Counted from the stretch's first letter, positions 22,966 through 33,126 are shown. The stretch is DNA of 64,000 bases from Cladopsammia gracilis (GCA_022457155.1 JAJGOT010000001.1:2470001-2534000); one strand, 5' to 3'. The notes: a model not told the origin generated them from the sequence alone. Numbers and translations are program-made.

Positions 22966-25900
22966 CTACCAAAGTCCAACCCCTCGTCCACGTCGTGGTA
23001 GCTCGAAACAGGTAAATAATCGCCTGGCCAACGGGGCTCTGGTGAAGCTCGGAGGGCTAATCACCCACCAAGTGGATTTAAGCGATTACAGAAACCATAG
23101 GAAACACGCACAAAGTCACATCTGTCTTGGGAGGGGAGGATGTCTCCTCTGGGACCCGAATTACGTGCCGCAGCGAAAGCCGAAAGGAAGCCGCGATGCC
23201 GACCCTCCTCCTTACTCCCAAGGCAACCACAATGTTCGGTACATGGAATGTCAGGACCATGTACGAAGCAGGCAAGTCTGCGCAGATTGCTGCTGAGATG
23301 ACCGCATACAACCTGTCAATCTTGGGCCTCTGTGAGACAAGATGGATCGAATCTGACCGCATACAGCTGTCGACTGGACAGACCATCCTCTATTCAGTTC
23401 ACGAGGACGCAAATGCTCCCCATACAGAGGGAGTTGGATTCATGCTGACTCCACAAGCTGCCAAGTCACTCATAGGTTGGAACCCAGTATCATCCAGGAT
23501 TGTCACTGCAAGGTTCCACACCAAGGTTGGAAAAGCCACCATCATCCAGTGCTATGCACCAACCAATGAAGCAGATGATGAGGTAAAGTCTGACTTCTAT
23601 GCGAGGCTACAGGGTATCATAGATGGAGTAGCCAGGAAAGACCTGATTCTGCTGCTTGGAGATTTCAACGCCAAGTTGGGGAGCAACAATACAGGTTTTG
23701 AGACAGTTATGGGAAAGCACGGTCTTGGTGAAATGAATGACAACGGTGAGAGATTTGCTGATTTTTGCACCTTTAACAAACTGGTCATTGGAGGAAGCGT
23801 TTTCCCACACAAGAAGGCACACAAAGCGACTTGGGTTTCTCCAGACAACAGGACCGAGAATCAGATCGACCACATCTGTGTGTCATCCAAGTTCAGGAGG
23901 TCACTCCTAGATGTCAGAGCGAAGAGAGGGGCAGATGTCGCTTCAGACCATCACCTTCTTATAGGCAAATGCCGGCTGAAGCTGAAGAACTACAACACTG
24001 GCCCACAGAGGACAAGTCACAAATACAACATCGAGATGCTGAAGGACGATGAGACAAAACACAGATTCCAGCTTACCATCTCCAATAAGTATCAGGTGTT
24101 GGCAAGTCTAGAGGGAAATGAGCAACATTTGGGGGAAGGGGAGAACCAAACTGTAGTCAACCAAGTGTGGCAGGGCATGAAAAATGCATGGAAGGAGACA
24201 TGTGAGGAAACGCTGGGAAGGAAGCGAAAACAGCACAAGGCCTATGCAAGTACGGACACTCTGAAGAAGATAGAAGCCAGGAAGGAGGTGAAGGAGGTGC
24301 TAAACCGTAGTAAAACGAGAGCCAAGAAAGCAGAAGCCCAGATCAGATACTCCGAAGCCAACAAGGAGGTTAAACGAAGTATCAGAAAAGATCGACGGAA
24401 CTTCGTGGACGACCTCGCAAGACAAGCAGAGGAAGCAGCAGACAAGGGCGATAGCAAGGAGCTCTATTCCATCACAAGAGCACTGGCAGGAACTAGAAAG
24501 ATCACAGACAGACCGGTCAGAGCCAAGAGCGGAGAGGTGATCACCGATCAAGAGGAGCAGCGAAAGAGGTGGGCAGAACACTTCAGGAGGCTGCTCAACA
24601 GACCGCCACTAAGCGAGATGCCCGACATAGAACCAGCTGACACACCTTTGCAGGTCAATGTGAACAGACCAAGCAAAGTAGAGATTAAGGGAGCCATCAA
24701 ACATCTAAAAAACGGAAGGGCAGCTTGTCCCGATGGAATACCATCAGAGGCCATCAAGGCAGATCTGACCACCTCGACCAACATGCTGTATGAGTTGTTT
24801 GGGACAATCTGGGAAACAGATGAGATACCAGATGACTGGAAAGAGGGTTACCTGATCAAGCTTCCTAAGAAGGGAGATCTGAAGGATTGCAAAAACTGGA
24901 GAGGCATCATGCTGCTATCGACTGCTGGAAAGGTGCTGAATAGGATAATCCTGGAGAGATTGAAGGTAGAGCTGGACAAACGACTGCGGGATAAACACGC
25001 TGGGTTCCGAAAGGAAAGGTCGTGTACAGACCAAATTGCCACCTTGAGGATCATTGTGGAGCAGTCGCTCGAGTGGAACTCTCCTGTCTACGCGACTTTT
25101 GTGGACTATGAGAAGGCATTTGATAGTGTTGACAGAGAAGTGCTGTGGAAGTTGTTATGTCATTATGGCATCCCAGAGAAATACATCATCCTCATACAGA
25201 AGACCTATGAAAAGTGCACCTGCAGAGTCATCCACAATGGAGTTCTTTCTGAACTGATTGAGATGCTCACCGGAGTGCGCCAGGGATGCTTGTTGTCGCC
25301 CTTTTTGTTCCTGTTAGTCATCGACTGGATAATGAGGCAGACAACGGAGAAACATCGCGATGGCATACAATGGACGCTCACGACCCGGCTAGAAGATCTG
25401 GACTTTGCTGATGACATTGCCCTACTCTCACACAACCATCAGGGCATGCAATCTAAGGTAACGCGGCTTGCAAAAATCTCAGCGAAGACGGGCCTTAGGA
25501 TCAGCAAATCCAAAACAAAAGTGATGAGGGTTAACACCAGGAATACAGACAAGCTAGAGCTGGATGGGGAAGCAATTGATGAAGTGGAGAATTTCACCTA
25601 CCTTGGCAGTAACATCAGCAAGGATGGAGGATCTGACTGGGACATAAAGGTGAGGATTGGGAAGGCAAGAACTGCATTCGCAATACTGACGCCTGTATGG
25701 AGAGCAAAGGTGATATCCAGGAAGACCAAGCTACGGATATTCAATTCAAATGTGAAGTCTGTCCTCCTGTTTGGCTCAGAGACATGGAGAGTTACCAAAG
25801 CAACCTCCAACAAGCTGCAGTGCTTCGTCAACAGATGCCTGAGGTCCATCATGGGCATCCACTGGCCAGAGGTCATAAGAAATGAAGAGCTGTGGGCAAG

Positions 25901-26200
25901 AGCTGAACAGGAAAGAATCCACATCCAGATAAGGAGGCGCAAGTGGGGATGGATCGGGCACACGCTCAGAAAACCAACCAGCAATGTCACAAGGCATGCA
26001 CTGAGGTGGAACCCACAGGGCAAGAGGAGCCGAGGCCGTCCCAGGAACAGCTGGAGAAGAACCGTGGACGAAGAGGCAGGCAAGGAAGGCTACACCTGGA
26101 ACCAGATCGAGAAAATAGCCCAAAACAGAACGAGATGGCGGTCGTTTTCCATGGACCTATGCTCCACGGGGAGTAGCAGGGAATAAGTAAGTAAATAAGT
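22966..26200 (+). mobile_element. RTE-clade non-LTR retrotransposon, apparently complete
   Basis: About 3.2 kb inserted into the 3' UTR of LINE-B. It has a ~230-bp leader containing a CCACGTCGTGG hairpin, one long ORF, and a very short 3' end finishing in TAAGTAAGTAAATAAGTA, a simple-repeat tail typical of RTE elements. AAGTAGTTGGTTTTT at about 22,947 and AAGTAGTGTTTTT at 26,197 resemble a target duplication. Confidence 0.8.
23196..26186 (+). CDS. RTE retrotransposon endonuclease/reverse transcriptase, intact 996 aa
   Basis: I take the ATG at 23,196 (MPTLLL) as start; the frame is open a little further upstream without ATG. Residues ~10-260 form an apurinic-like endonuclease with GTWNVRTM, LCETRW, LLLGDFNAKLG, QIDHICVS and SDHHLLIG, so all usual catalytic positions are present. 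After a Lys/Glu-rich linker, the RT at ~490-780 has NGRAACPDGIPSE, NWRGIMLLS, TFVDYEKAFDSVD, TGVRQGCLLSPFLF and the catalytic FADDIALLSH. The C-terminal region ends in a WGWIGHTLR / GKRSRGRPR block, which is characteristic of RTE proteins. No stop or frameshift was seen, so it may be recent and competent. Host genome pipelines often mislabel this family as craniofacial development protein 2-like. Confidence 0.85.
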   Translation: MPTLLLTPKATTMFGTWNVRTMYEAGKSAQIAAEMTAYNLSILGLCETRWIESDRIQLSTGQTILYSVHEDANAPHTEGVGFMLTPQAAKSLIGWNPVSSRIVTARFHTKVGKATIIQCYAPTNEADDEVKSDFYARLQGIIDGVARKDLILLLGDFNAKLGSNNTGFETVMGKHGLGEMNDNGERFADFCTFNKLVIGGSVFPHKKAHKATWVSPDNRTENQIDHICVSSKFRRSLLDVRAKRGADVASDHHLLIGKCRLKLKNYNTGPQRTSHKYNIEMLKDDETKHRFQLTISNKYQVLASLEGNEQHLGEGENQTVVNQVWQGMKNAWKETCEETLGRKRKQHKAYASTDTLKKIEARKEVKEVLNRSKTRAKKAEAQIRYSEANKEVKRSIRKDRRNFVDDLARQAEEAADKGDSKELYSITRALAGTRKITDRPVRAKSGEVITDQEEQRKRWAEHFRRLLNRPPLSEMPDIEPADTPLQVNVNRPSKVEIKGAIKHLKNGRAACPDGIPSEAIKADLTTSTNMLYELFGTIWETDEIPDDWKEGYLIKLPKKGDLKDCKNWRGIMLLSTAGKVLNRIILERLKVELDKRLRDKHAGFRKERSCTDQIATLRIIVEQSLEWNSPVYATFVDYEKAFDSVDREVLWKLLCHYGIPEKYIILIQKTYEKCTCRVIHNGVLSELIEMLTGVRQGCLLSPFLFLLVIDWIMRQTTEKHRDGIQWTLTTRLEDLDFADDIALLSHNHQGMQSKVTRLAKISAKTGLRISKSKTKVMRVNTRNTDKLELDGEAIDEVENFTYLGSNISKDGGSDWDIKVRIGKARTAFAILTPVWRAKVISRKTKLRIFNSNVKSVLLFGSETWRVTKATSNKLQCFVNRCLRSIMGIHWPEVIRNEELWARAEQERIHIQIRRRKWGWIGHTLRKPTSNVTRHALRWNPQGKRSRGRPRNSWRRTVDEEAGKEGYTWNQIEKIAQNRTRWRSFSMDLCSTGSSRE

Positions 26201-26249
26201 AGTGTTTTTGTGTTGCAAATAAAGTAAAAAAAAAATAAAAAAAATTCTT
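26201..26249 (+). mobile_element. LINE-B 3' terminus with A-rich tail
   Basis: TGTTTTTGTGTTGCAAATAA with an AATAAAG signal, then an A-rich run to 26,245. This is the end of LINE-B displaced by the RTE insertion; LINE-A sequence resumes immediately after. Confidence 0.65.
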
Positions 26250-27835
26250 TAATTGTGTTAAAGGCTCGTCTCCCCTGGGTAACAGAGTGATCATACCTCT
26301 GCGTTGCGAGATTGAAAGTTTGCCAATATCATAGGCTGTATTTAGACTTTCTACAAGATCATGACCCACCAGGTCGAAGAAATGTTTATAGAATTCTGCC
26401 GTGAAACCGTCTTCACCGGGAGATTTATCATTTTGAAAGGTCTCTATTATTTTCTTGCATTCCTCAAAGGTCAAGTACCCCGCCTCCAGTTCATCCCTCT
26501 CTTGGACCTAAAGTTTGGGTATTTCGACATTCTGGATAAAATTTTCAAAACTCTCCTGTGAATTAGTTGTTTTGGAGCTGTACAGATCTTTATAATAATC
26601 TTCGATTTCTGTCAAAATTTGCGCATTATCAATGGTCCAGTTTCTGTGTCTATTTCGGTCACAACCTTTCTGTTATAGTTCCTTTTTTCCAAGTTAAAAA
26701 AATATTTTGTTGCTTTTTCACCCTCTTCGACCCATTTACACTTTGATCTAAACATCGCAGCTTTACCTTTCCTTTCATATATCAACTTCAGCTCATTTTT
26801 AAGCTCTTCATATTTTTCCAACTCGGAATCCACATTTTCCAAGTTTATGCTATTGCAGATTTTGTTATCCAAAGAGTCGAGCTGTTTTTTAATTTCCTCT
26901 TCGCGTTTCTTTGTCACTTTCGCTTCATCTTTTGCAATGGCAATTGTAGCATTTCTAATTTCCATTTTTAACATTTCCCAAAAGAGGCTCTTATCCTGGA
27001 TGTAACTTAGTCTTTCCCGAAACCTTGGATACAGTTCGCATATTTCAGCGGTATACTCCACCGTTAATAAAGAGTTATTAAATTTCCATAACCCTGGGCC
27101 TCTGGGATTTTCTTTCGGCCACGACAATAAGAGATAAACGATTTTATGGTCCGGTGCAATAGAAGGTTGTATATCAACTTTTTTTACAAATTTGCTTACA
27201 TTCTTCACAATTAGGAAAAAGTCTATTCGAGATTTCATTTTCAGTGCTTTGAACGTGTACGAAAATTTATTTACATTGGGGTGGCGTATTCTTTGAATGT
27301 CAAGAAGATCGAAAATATCCATGGTAATTAATACTGAATTACGATAGCTGGTGGGTCTCCATGGAGCGCCACCACTTTTATCTTTTTTGGAAAGTGTACA
27401 ATTCCAGTCACCTCCAATTATCAACGTTGTAATTTCTGATTTGTCTACAAGACAGCAGTTTAGTTCTTCCATAAATTGAAGTTGGTCCAAGCAATTGTTA
27501 GGTGCATATATATTACAAAGAGTTATTCTTTGGCCGTTGATGGTTATACTAATTAGAAATCTACATTTTGTTTAACATTTCTAGTCATTAAAATGCAAAC
27601 ACCTCTGCTGTGACAGGAGCCGTGAGAAAACACAATGTCTCCTCCCCATTCATCTTTCCATGACATCTCATCACTTGAATTTGAATAAGTTTCTTGTAAT
27701 AAATAAAAAGTTGCTTTTTGGTCTTTTAAATAGGAGAATATAAAACTTCGTTTAATTTGGTCCCTTACACCTTGTACATTTAAAGAAATAATGATAATAC
27801 TACATTTTTGTCTGTCCTGCATGGCAAGTCAGAAA
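26250..27835 (-). pseudogene. LINE-A ORF2, endonuclease to RT start
   Basis: Read on minus from 27,822: the endonuclease N-terminus (SLNVQGVRDQIKR, LLQETY), a one-base frameshift near 27,553, then the rest of the endonuclease (IIGGDWNCTL, SRIDFFLI, APDHKIV). A charged linker follows (LFWEMLKMEIRNA, KCKWVEEGEKATKYFFNLEK), then a frameshift near 26,612 and a TAG near 26,519. The RT start has NDKSPGEDGFTAEFYKHF and ISQRRGMITLLPRGD. It stops at the LINE-B insertion in the sequence QLKN; the frame resumes at 19,943 as DWRPITLL. Several lesions show it is old. Confidence 0.8.
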
Positions 27836-28213
27836 GAAAAAAAAGGGTAAACGAAATATGCAATGCACTACTCTTAAAAACTGTACGCTACAAATAATTA
27901 AGAAACTTCGATTTATGGAGTTAAACTTTCTCACCTAATTTCCCCCTCTTTGCCTTCCCACCAACAGTATTGAAAAAAACGAATAATAACTTTTCTATCG
28001 GAGTGGCGTTTCTATCAAAAGCTAAAGATCATTTAGGTCTTCTTCACGTGAATATTAATCCTATTAATATGAATCTAGACTTGAACTGACCGGTCACATT
28101 GGGAGCAGGCAAACCGCATCCTTCTATGTGGCGGGAAGGGCGTAGCTTACCGCAAAGACAGCCGCTAAGGAATATAACTGGGGAATATAACCCTACCTAG
28201 CAAGTTTTGTGAA
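27836..28213. other. Spacer between LINE-A and the DIRS-like element
   Basis: No gene. It probably comprises the LINE-A 5' UTR (minus, to about 28,060) and an unrecognised 5' leader of the next element. A GC-richer stretch begins at 28,084. Confidence 0.5.
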
Positions 28214-28863
28214 GGGCAAAGCAAACGTTCCCCAAGAAAGACACTCTTAACACCGCCGACCAGCCGACCGATGATGACGAGACTGATGCACTTGAAACTG
28301 AACTGTCCCAACTGCGCTTCGAAGAAGAGCAACTGGCCAAACAGAAAAGGAAGGCATCTCTTTTGAAAGAAATAGAGGAGAAAAGGGCAAGCCTCGCAGC
28401 TCAACGTGATGGTTGTGCCGGTAACGCGATAGACGCACATGGTCCAGCTACCATTAAACATCTACGCAGTTTTCCTCTAGAGGACTTCAAAACGCCACTG
28501 GACGGGATTCTAAACCCACTAATTCAGCCGCAAACGAGCGAAGAGGGACAAGCCTCCTGGGGCATGCTGCCACAAACATCGACCGTACCTTTCCTTCAAG
28601 CCTCGCATCCCGCCAACTCAGCGCTGGAATCCCGAGCTTCGGAGATGTTCTTGCGACCAGCGCAGCTACCAAAGGGTGAGAAAGTCTGAAGGATTGTAGA
28701 CTTTGTAGACTATATTATTCCCCGAGAGGATGAACGAACCATCTCAGATGGAGGAAACATAAAATTAATTATCGTAAAAAGGGTTGTTGTTGTTCATCGT
28801 GGTGAACACACTAGTAAAGAAGTATTTTTCGTTTGTCTCACGATGTAGTCACTTCCGATGTGG

Positions 28864-28907
28864 ATCGCGACGTTTCGACTGCATACTGCTAGTCTTCTTC
28901 AGGCGAT
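28864..28907 (-). ncRNA. Hammerhead-ribozyme-like motif (copy 2)
   Basis: Same 44-nt arrangement as at 18,815-18,858, on the minus strand within the left arm of the palindrome. Confidence 0.55.
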
Positions 28908-29080
28908 GGGGTCGACTGGTTACGCGTCACCTTATGAAGCACGATGCTCTGCTGTGATTGGTTGGTTTTCAACAGCTGTGACTGGCGCATTTTGATCCTC
29001 GTTGTTTCGGCGAATAGTTCCCTCGGCGGTCCGTAGTCGTACGGCTCTCCTGTTGTTGTGTTTCTTGATCGTGGGTATCC

Positions 29081-29119
29081 ATGCTTCTGGAATTTCTATT
29101 CCAATTCCTATTCAACAGG

Positions 29120-29172
<53 letters not shown>

Positions 29173-29259
29173 CAACAGGAGAGCCGTACGACTACGGACC
29201 GCCGAGGGAACAATTCGCCGAAACAACGAGGATCAAAATGCGCCAGTCACAGCTGTTGA
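29081..29259 (+). pseudogene. Penelope-like C-terminal coding fragment
   Basis: The plus-strand frame reads FNRDSGIEIPEAWMPTIKKH, continuing to a stop near 29,296. NRD-G-E-(L/I)P is typical of the end of the GIY-YIG domain in Penelope-like proteins. Because of the palindrome, a second frame (29,002-29,259 on +, 28,969-29,226 on -) gives almost the same 85-residue translation on both strands; I regard this as an artefact of symmetry. Only the terminal tens of residues of the real protein remain. Confidence 0.55.
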
Positions 29260-29320
29260 AAACCAACCAATCACAGCAGAGCATCGTGCTTCATAAGGTG
29301 ACGCGTAACCAGTCGACCCC

Positions 29321-29364
29321 ATCGCCTGAAGAAGACTAGCAGTATGCAGTCGAAACGTCGCGAT
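29321..29364 (+). ncRNA. Hammerhead-ribozyme-like motif (copy 3)
   Basis: Plus-strand counterpart in the right arm. Stem I ATCGC 29,321-29,325 pairs with GCGAT 29,360-29,364. Core CTGAAGA is at 29,326-29,332, GAAAC at 29,352-29,356, and predicted cleavage is after GTC at 29,359. It lies just downstream of the stop codon, as expected for the pLTR region of Penelope-like elements. Confidence 0.55.
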
Positions 29365-30012
29365 CCACATCGGAAGTGACTACATCGTGAGACAAACGAA
29401 AAATACTTCTTTACTACAAAATTAATTGTTTCACACGGCCCTAAGAAACCTAAATTAGAGCAAGTCACGCTTCCGCAGTGGGTGATAAGTAACACTAGGA
29501 TATTTTACAATTTAATGAGTAGTAAGAAGCTAAATTCTTTAGAGGATATACAAAACTATCTAGCTTACACTGCAAAAATTATGGAACTATCTAACCGTTT
29601 TCAATGGACCTCGGTCCTCAAGTACGACGACGAGTTCCGTCTGTTACAGGCCACCTATGGCTATCCTTGGAGTTTCGACTCCAACCATTTACACACGGTA
29701 ATTTTAGAGCCCATTCCCAAAGCATTCACACCCATGCGCGGCACCACTCGTTTACCCAGTGCTAATAGTCAGTTTGTTGCCACTACTAACGAGGGGAAAA
29801 CCATTTGCCGGAGCTTTAATTCCCCCCGGGGTTGCAACTTTATCAATTGCGTCTACGAACATGCGTGTAACCGCCGGGTGCAAGGGGGAAAGGCGTGTGG
29901 GCAAAATCACCCGGGTCACAGCCATTTTACATCTCTAAACCCGCCTCAAGGCAACACCAGGCCCACATCTCAGTGACTACCCCTATCTAATTCCCCGTTA
30001 AATCAATCTTAA

Positions 30013-31483
30013 TGGCTACGTGAGCTAAGCAACGATGAGGATCAGCCATTTTTAAAGGAGGGCATTATTTATCGCTTCAAGTTGACGGATGTCAACACCC
30101 AGTTCACCGCAGTGGACATGCATAACTATAAATCAGCGACAAATCCTACTGTGAGGGCCACAGTGGAGCAAACTATCATTGACGAAATTACGCAGGGCAA
30201 TTACGTTATATCAGCAACTAAGCCAGTGGTTGTTAGTGCTTTAGGAGCGATTCCTAAACCCAATTCTACCAAAGTTAGGCTTATCCATGACTGCTCCAGA
30301 CCGCATGGGTAGGCGGTTAATGATTACATAACTACGCGCTCGTTCAAATTTCAAACACTCGATGACGCAACTCGCGCACTGAAGCCCCGCTATTACATGG
30401 CAAAAATTGACCTCCGACACGCTTACCGATCCGTTCCCATTCATCCGGCAAATTACCAGGCTACCGGTTGCAAATGGCAATTTTCTGGGGACGATTTCGA
30501 TACTTTTTTCTTTGACACTCGACTCCCCTTCGGAGCAAAATGTTCTCCCGAAATATTCCATCGCTTAACACAGGCAGTTCGGCGGATGATGGCTAGGCGC
30601 GGCTATCATTATTGTTTATCTCGATGATTTCCTCGTCATCGGAAAGACCTATCAAGATTGCAAGGAAGCATATGACGTTCTCTTGGCACTCATTCAAGAT
30701 CTTGGTTTTACGATAAGCTGGCGGAAACTCGTACCGCCAACACAGTGCCTCACGTTTCTCGGAGTTCAACTTGATACTATCGCATGTACGTTAACGCTAC
30801 CTTCCGAGAAATTACACGAATTTCAAACCCTGGTCTCGCAATTCAAAAACAAGCGACGTGCAACAAAGCGGCAGTTACAACGCCTCGCGGGCAAATTAAA
30901 TTGGGCATGTCGGGTGGTGTATGGGGGGCGCACCTTCCTTCGGCGGATTCTTGACCTGATGAATTCTATGTCAGGCACAGCAAAACATAAGTTATCAGTT
31001 TCTTTTCATCACGACATTTGCTGGTGGGATAAATTCCTCAACGTCTTCAACGGTTCGCGGCTTTTTCTTGATCAACAACCAACAGTCGATGTTATGACCG
31101 ATTCCAGTTCCCTTGCGGCGGGGGGTATTTCAGGGGGGACTGGTTCTATTGTAATTTTTCATTAGACAACCCCTCCTGGTTCCCTCTACATATAAATCAT
31201 AAAGAGACGTTAGCAATCGTGTTAGCGGCGAAGCGTTGGGCTTCTCAATGGGTAAATCATCGCGCCATCATCCATAGCGACAACCAAGCAGCTGTACAAA
31301 TTATCAACAAAGGGACAACGTCCAATGAACTTATCATGGACGAGCTGCGAAACCTGTTTTGGCTAGCTGCCGCCTTCAATTTCCATATTAGGGCCTTATA
31401 AATTGAAGGCACTCGCAATACTATCGCCGACGCGGTCTCACGACTACACGAGCCTCGGCATCTTCATGCCTTTTATGTTATTT
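30013..31483 (+). pseudogene. DIRS-like element ORF2: reverse transcriptase and RNase H
   Basis: The RT shows VRLIHDCSRPHG, YMAKIDLRHAYRSVPI (catalytic Asp), LPFGAKCSPEIFHR and the catalytic IVYLDDFLVIG. RNase H shows DVMTDSSSLAAGG, HKETLAIVLAAKRW, IHSDNQAAVQIINKG and GTRNTIADAVSR. These fit the DIRS/Ngaro lineage. The copy is broken by TAG at 30,310, a one-base insertion near 30,607, a one-base loss in the G-run near 31,135 and TAA near 31,399. After the stop at 31,483 I see no tyrosine recombinase or methyltransferase domain, so the element is 3'-truncated or the recombinase was lost. Confidence 0.75.
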
Positions 31484-32840
31484 GAGTCTGACAAAGATTC
31501 AACAAAAGCTCGAGAAACTAAGGCTTGCAAACTAAGCTGGGATAAAAGGTGCATTAATATCCTTTCTCCATTCAGGTTTTAAAACTATAATTCCAAAACA
31601 ATTATACCGAATTAGCAAAAACGTCTGGCCCTTTTTGTCAAAATATGTAACTGGGGATTAGAGTTACCTTTACCGGTGATCTTCATATCTTTTCTTCAGA
31701 TAAATCTTTATGATTAACCCGTCATCACTTCGCAGCGTACGCGATAATGGAATGATTAGTTTAATTTTTGCTTTCCGATTTTCATGTATTTTTTGTTGAC
31801 AGGCCATATGATGCTGTCAAAAACTGCAGGTGGTGGACATAAACTGGAAAGTTTATTGAAGATTCAATTTGTTTTCGTTTTTTTCGTATAGCACCGACTA
31901 ATACTACTACCGATATACCTGAACGGGAAAAGGCAAAGGCTTCGGAATTATAATAAGTATGTCTCATTGAAAAAGTGGTCATTAAAAAAAATAGAAAGTC
32001 CGGAAGCGACAAAAGACTTAATTGACAAAGGCGAAGTAACTAAAAAAATAAAGTTACATACAGTAAAATGATATCAAGGCGAGTACATATTCCTGAGCTT
32101 CACTTGTAAAGACAAGAGCGCGCACAAAAAAATTGATCAATGCACAGCAGTCAACTTGTAAGTAAACAACTTACGTCACTTCTGCATGCATAAAACTATT
32201 GTCTGTAGGTATGACGTCACTTCTGCATGCATAAAACTATTGTCTGTAGGTATGACGTAACAGAAACAGCAAGCAATAATTAGCTGCGTGCTTATAGCCA
32301 ATCAAAATCGAGCTAGTGACACCAATGTATAATAATTATATCGCCAATTTCATCAAATATGCAACTTAATTGGATAAATTCTATAAAGCAAAACAGAAGC
32401 GGTAGTTTAAAGGTCAAAAGTATAATTGAAGGGATGGAAAGGGATTACAGTTCAATACAATACAATACAATACAATGCAATATCTTTTATTTAAACACGA
32501 TAAAAATTAAAGCTGACGCTTGTGGGGTCGTGTTACAAAGGGCTTAAATATTAAAAAGCTAATTTACATATACTAAAACTTTGAAATTCGAAATTCGAAA
32601 TCAAATTTGATTTCTTGACAGGTGGTCAGGAACTCAAAATTGCCATTATTGATTATTATTTAATTAACATTATTATTATTTAATTAACATGTCTTTGCTT
32701 TTGGCGATTTTTTCTTCCTATTTCAAGATAATAAAGCAAGCTTCTGGCCATGACCATGAAAACACGATATATCAGCTGGGACAGCGTCCCTTTACTGAGC
32801 ACTTTATATTTCAGTATAAGACCACTAAATAGTAACAGTA
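31484..32840. other. Intergenic region
   Basis: No gene is supported. It contains a 41-bp tandem duplication (32,173-32,257), a CAATA pentanucleotide run (about 32,449-32,477) and, at 32,690-32,780, a segment similar to the GPCR intron around 36,470-36,525 and 36,905-36,950 (AAAGCAAGCT, then CTGGCCAT-ATCATGAAAACAC). Confidence 0.6.
32173..32257 (+). repeat. 41-bp tandem duplication, two copies
   Basis: The segment starting ACGTCACTTCTGCATGC is repeated exactly once with a 41-bp period. Each copy carries a GACGTCA-like CRE half/whole site, though regulatory meaning is unproven. Confidence 0.85.
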
Positions 32841-33126
32841 TAGAGCAGTTTTGAATGGAGTATCGAAATTAATTACACAATTGCTTTGGTTTTGCATTGC
32901 TTCGTTATGTGATTAGCCAAAAAATCTCGCGCCACTTTCTCAACCAATCAGAGGAAAAACCAAAACCAATCGTGACTTGCTCGAACGCGTTTTCCCGCGC
33001 TTGGCGCCGGCTACATTTATTTGTTTCGCGTTCTAATTGGTCCATTGGATTGTGTGCCTCTGTTGTGAATGGTCAGAATAATTGCTTCGATTTTGGTTTT
33101 ACGACACTCAACGGATAATCGCTCTA
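32841..33126 (-). mobile_element. MITE with TAGAGCAGTTTT ends (copy 1)
   Basis: Imperfect inverted ends: TAGAGCAGTTTTGAAT on the left and the inverse near 33,100-33,126. The interior matches, in inverted orientation, the element at 58,263-58,488, including the ACACAATTGCTTTGGTTTT and GCGCGGGAAAACGCG phrases. TA flanks fit a mariner-like or similar superfamily. Confidence 0.65.

Larger units (their letters stand above)
28771..29417. mobile_element. Inverted pair of Penelope-like element 3' ends (large palindrome) with 10-bp TSD
   Basis: Two 5'-truncated copies face away from each other from a centre near 29,105: minus copy 28,771-29,104 and plus copy 29,106-29,417. They form near-perfect arms of about 300 bp. 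The identical 10-bp AAAATTAATT at 28,761-28,770 and 29,418-29,427 flanks the pair, so it inserted as one unit into DIRS ORF1. The minus copy retains about 44 bp more of the 3' end. The plus copy encodes NRDSGIEIPEAW and a basic tail, like the C-terminus of Penelope GIY-YIG proteins. Confidence 0.75.
28214..29974 (+). pseudogene. DIRS-like element ORF1 (gag-like), split by a Penelope palindrome
   Basis: The open frame begins after a TGA near 28,211 with no clear ATG. The N-terminal part is a Glu/Lys-rich coiled-coil-like stretch (ETELSQLRFEEEQLAKQKRK). A TGA at 28,687 follows GEKV, and the frame continues (RIVDFVDYIIPREDERTISD). If the insert at 28,771-29,417 and one TSD copy are removed, this runs without a break into SHGPKKPKLEQVTLPQWV and YLAYTAKIMELSNRFQWTSV. 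A basic Cys/His region (CRSFNSPRGCNFINCVYEH) follows before the TGA at 29,974. This layout fits ORF1 of DIRS/Ngaro-type retroelements as I know them; RT/RNase H follows in ORF2. Confidence 0.65.

Noticed and set aside
23078..25435. Several minus-strand frames over the RTE ORF
   Set aside because: Shadows of the intact plus-strand retrotransposon gene.
28969..29259. An 85-residue protein encoded identically on both strands
   Set aside because: It is produced by the Penelope palindrome; the frame with the NRDSGIEIP motif is the biologically sensible one.
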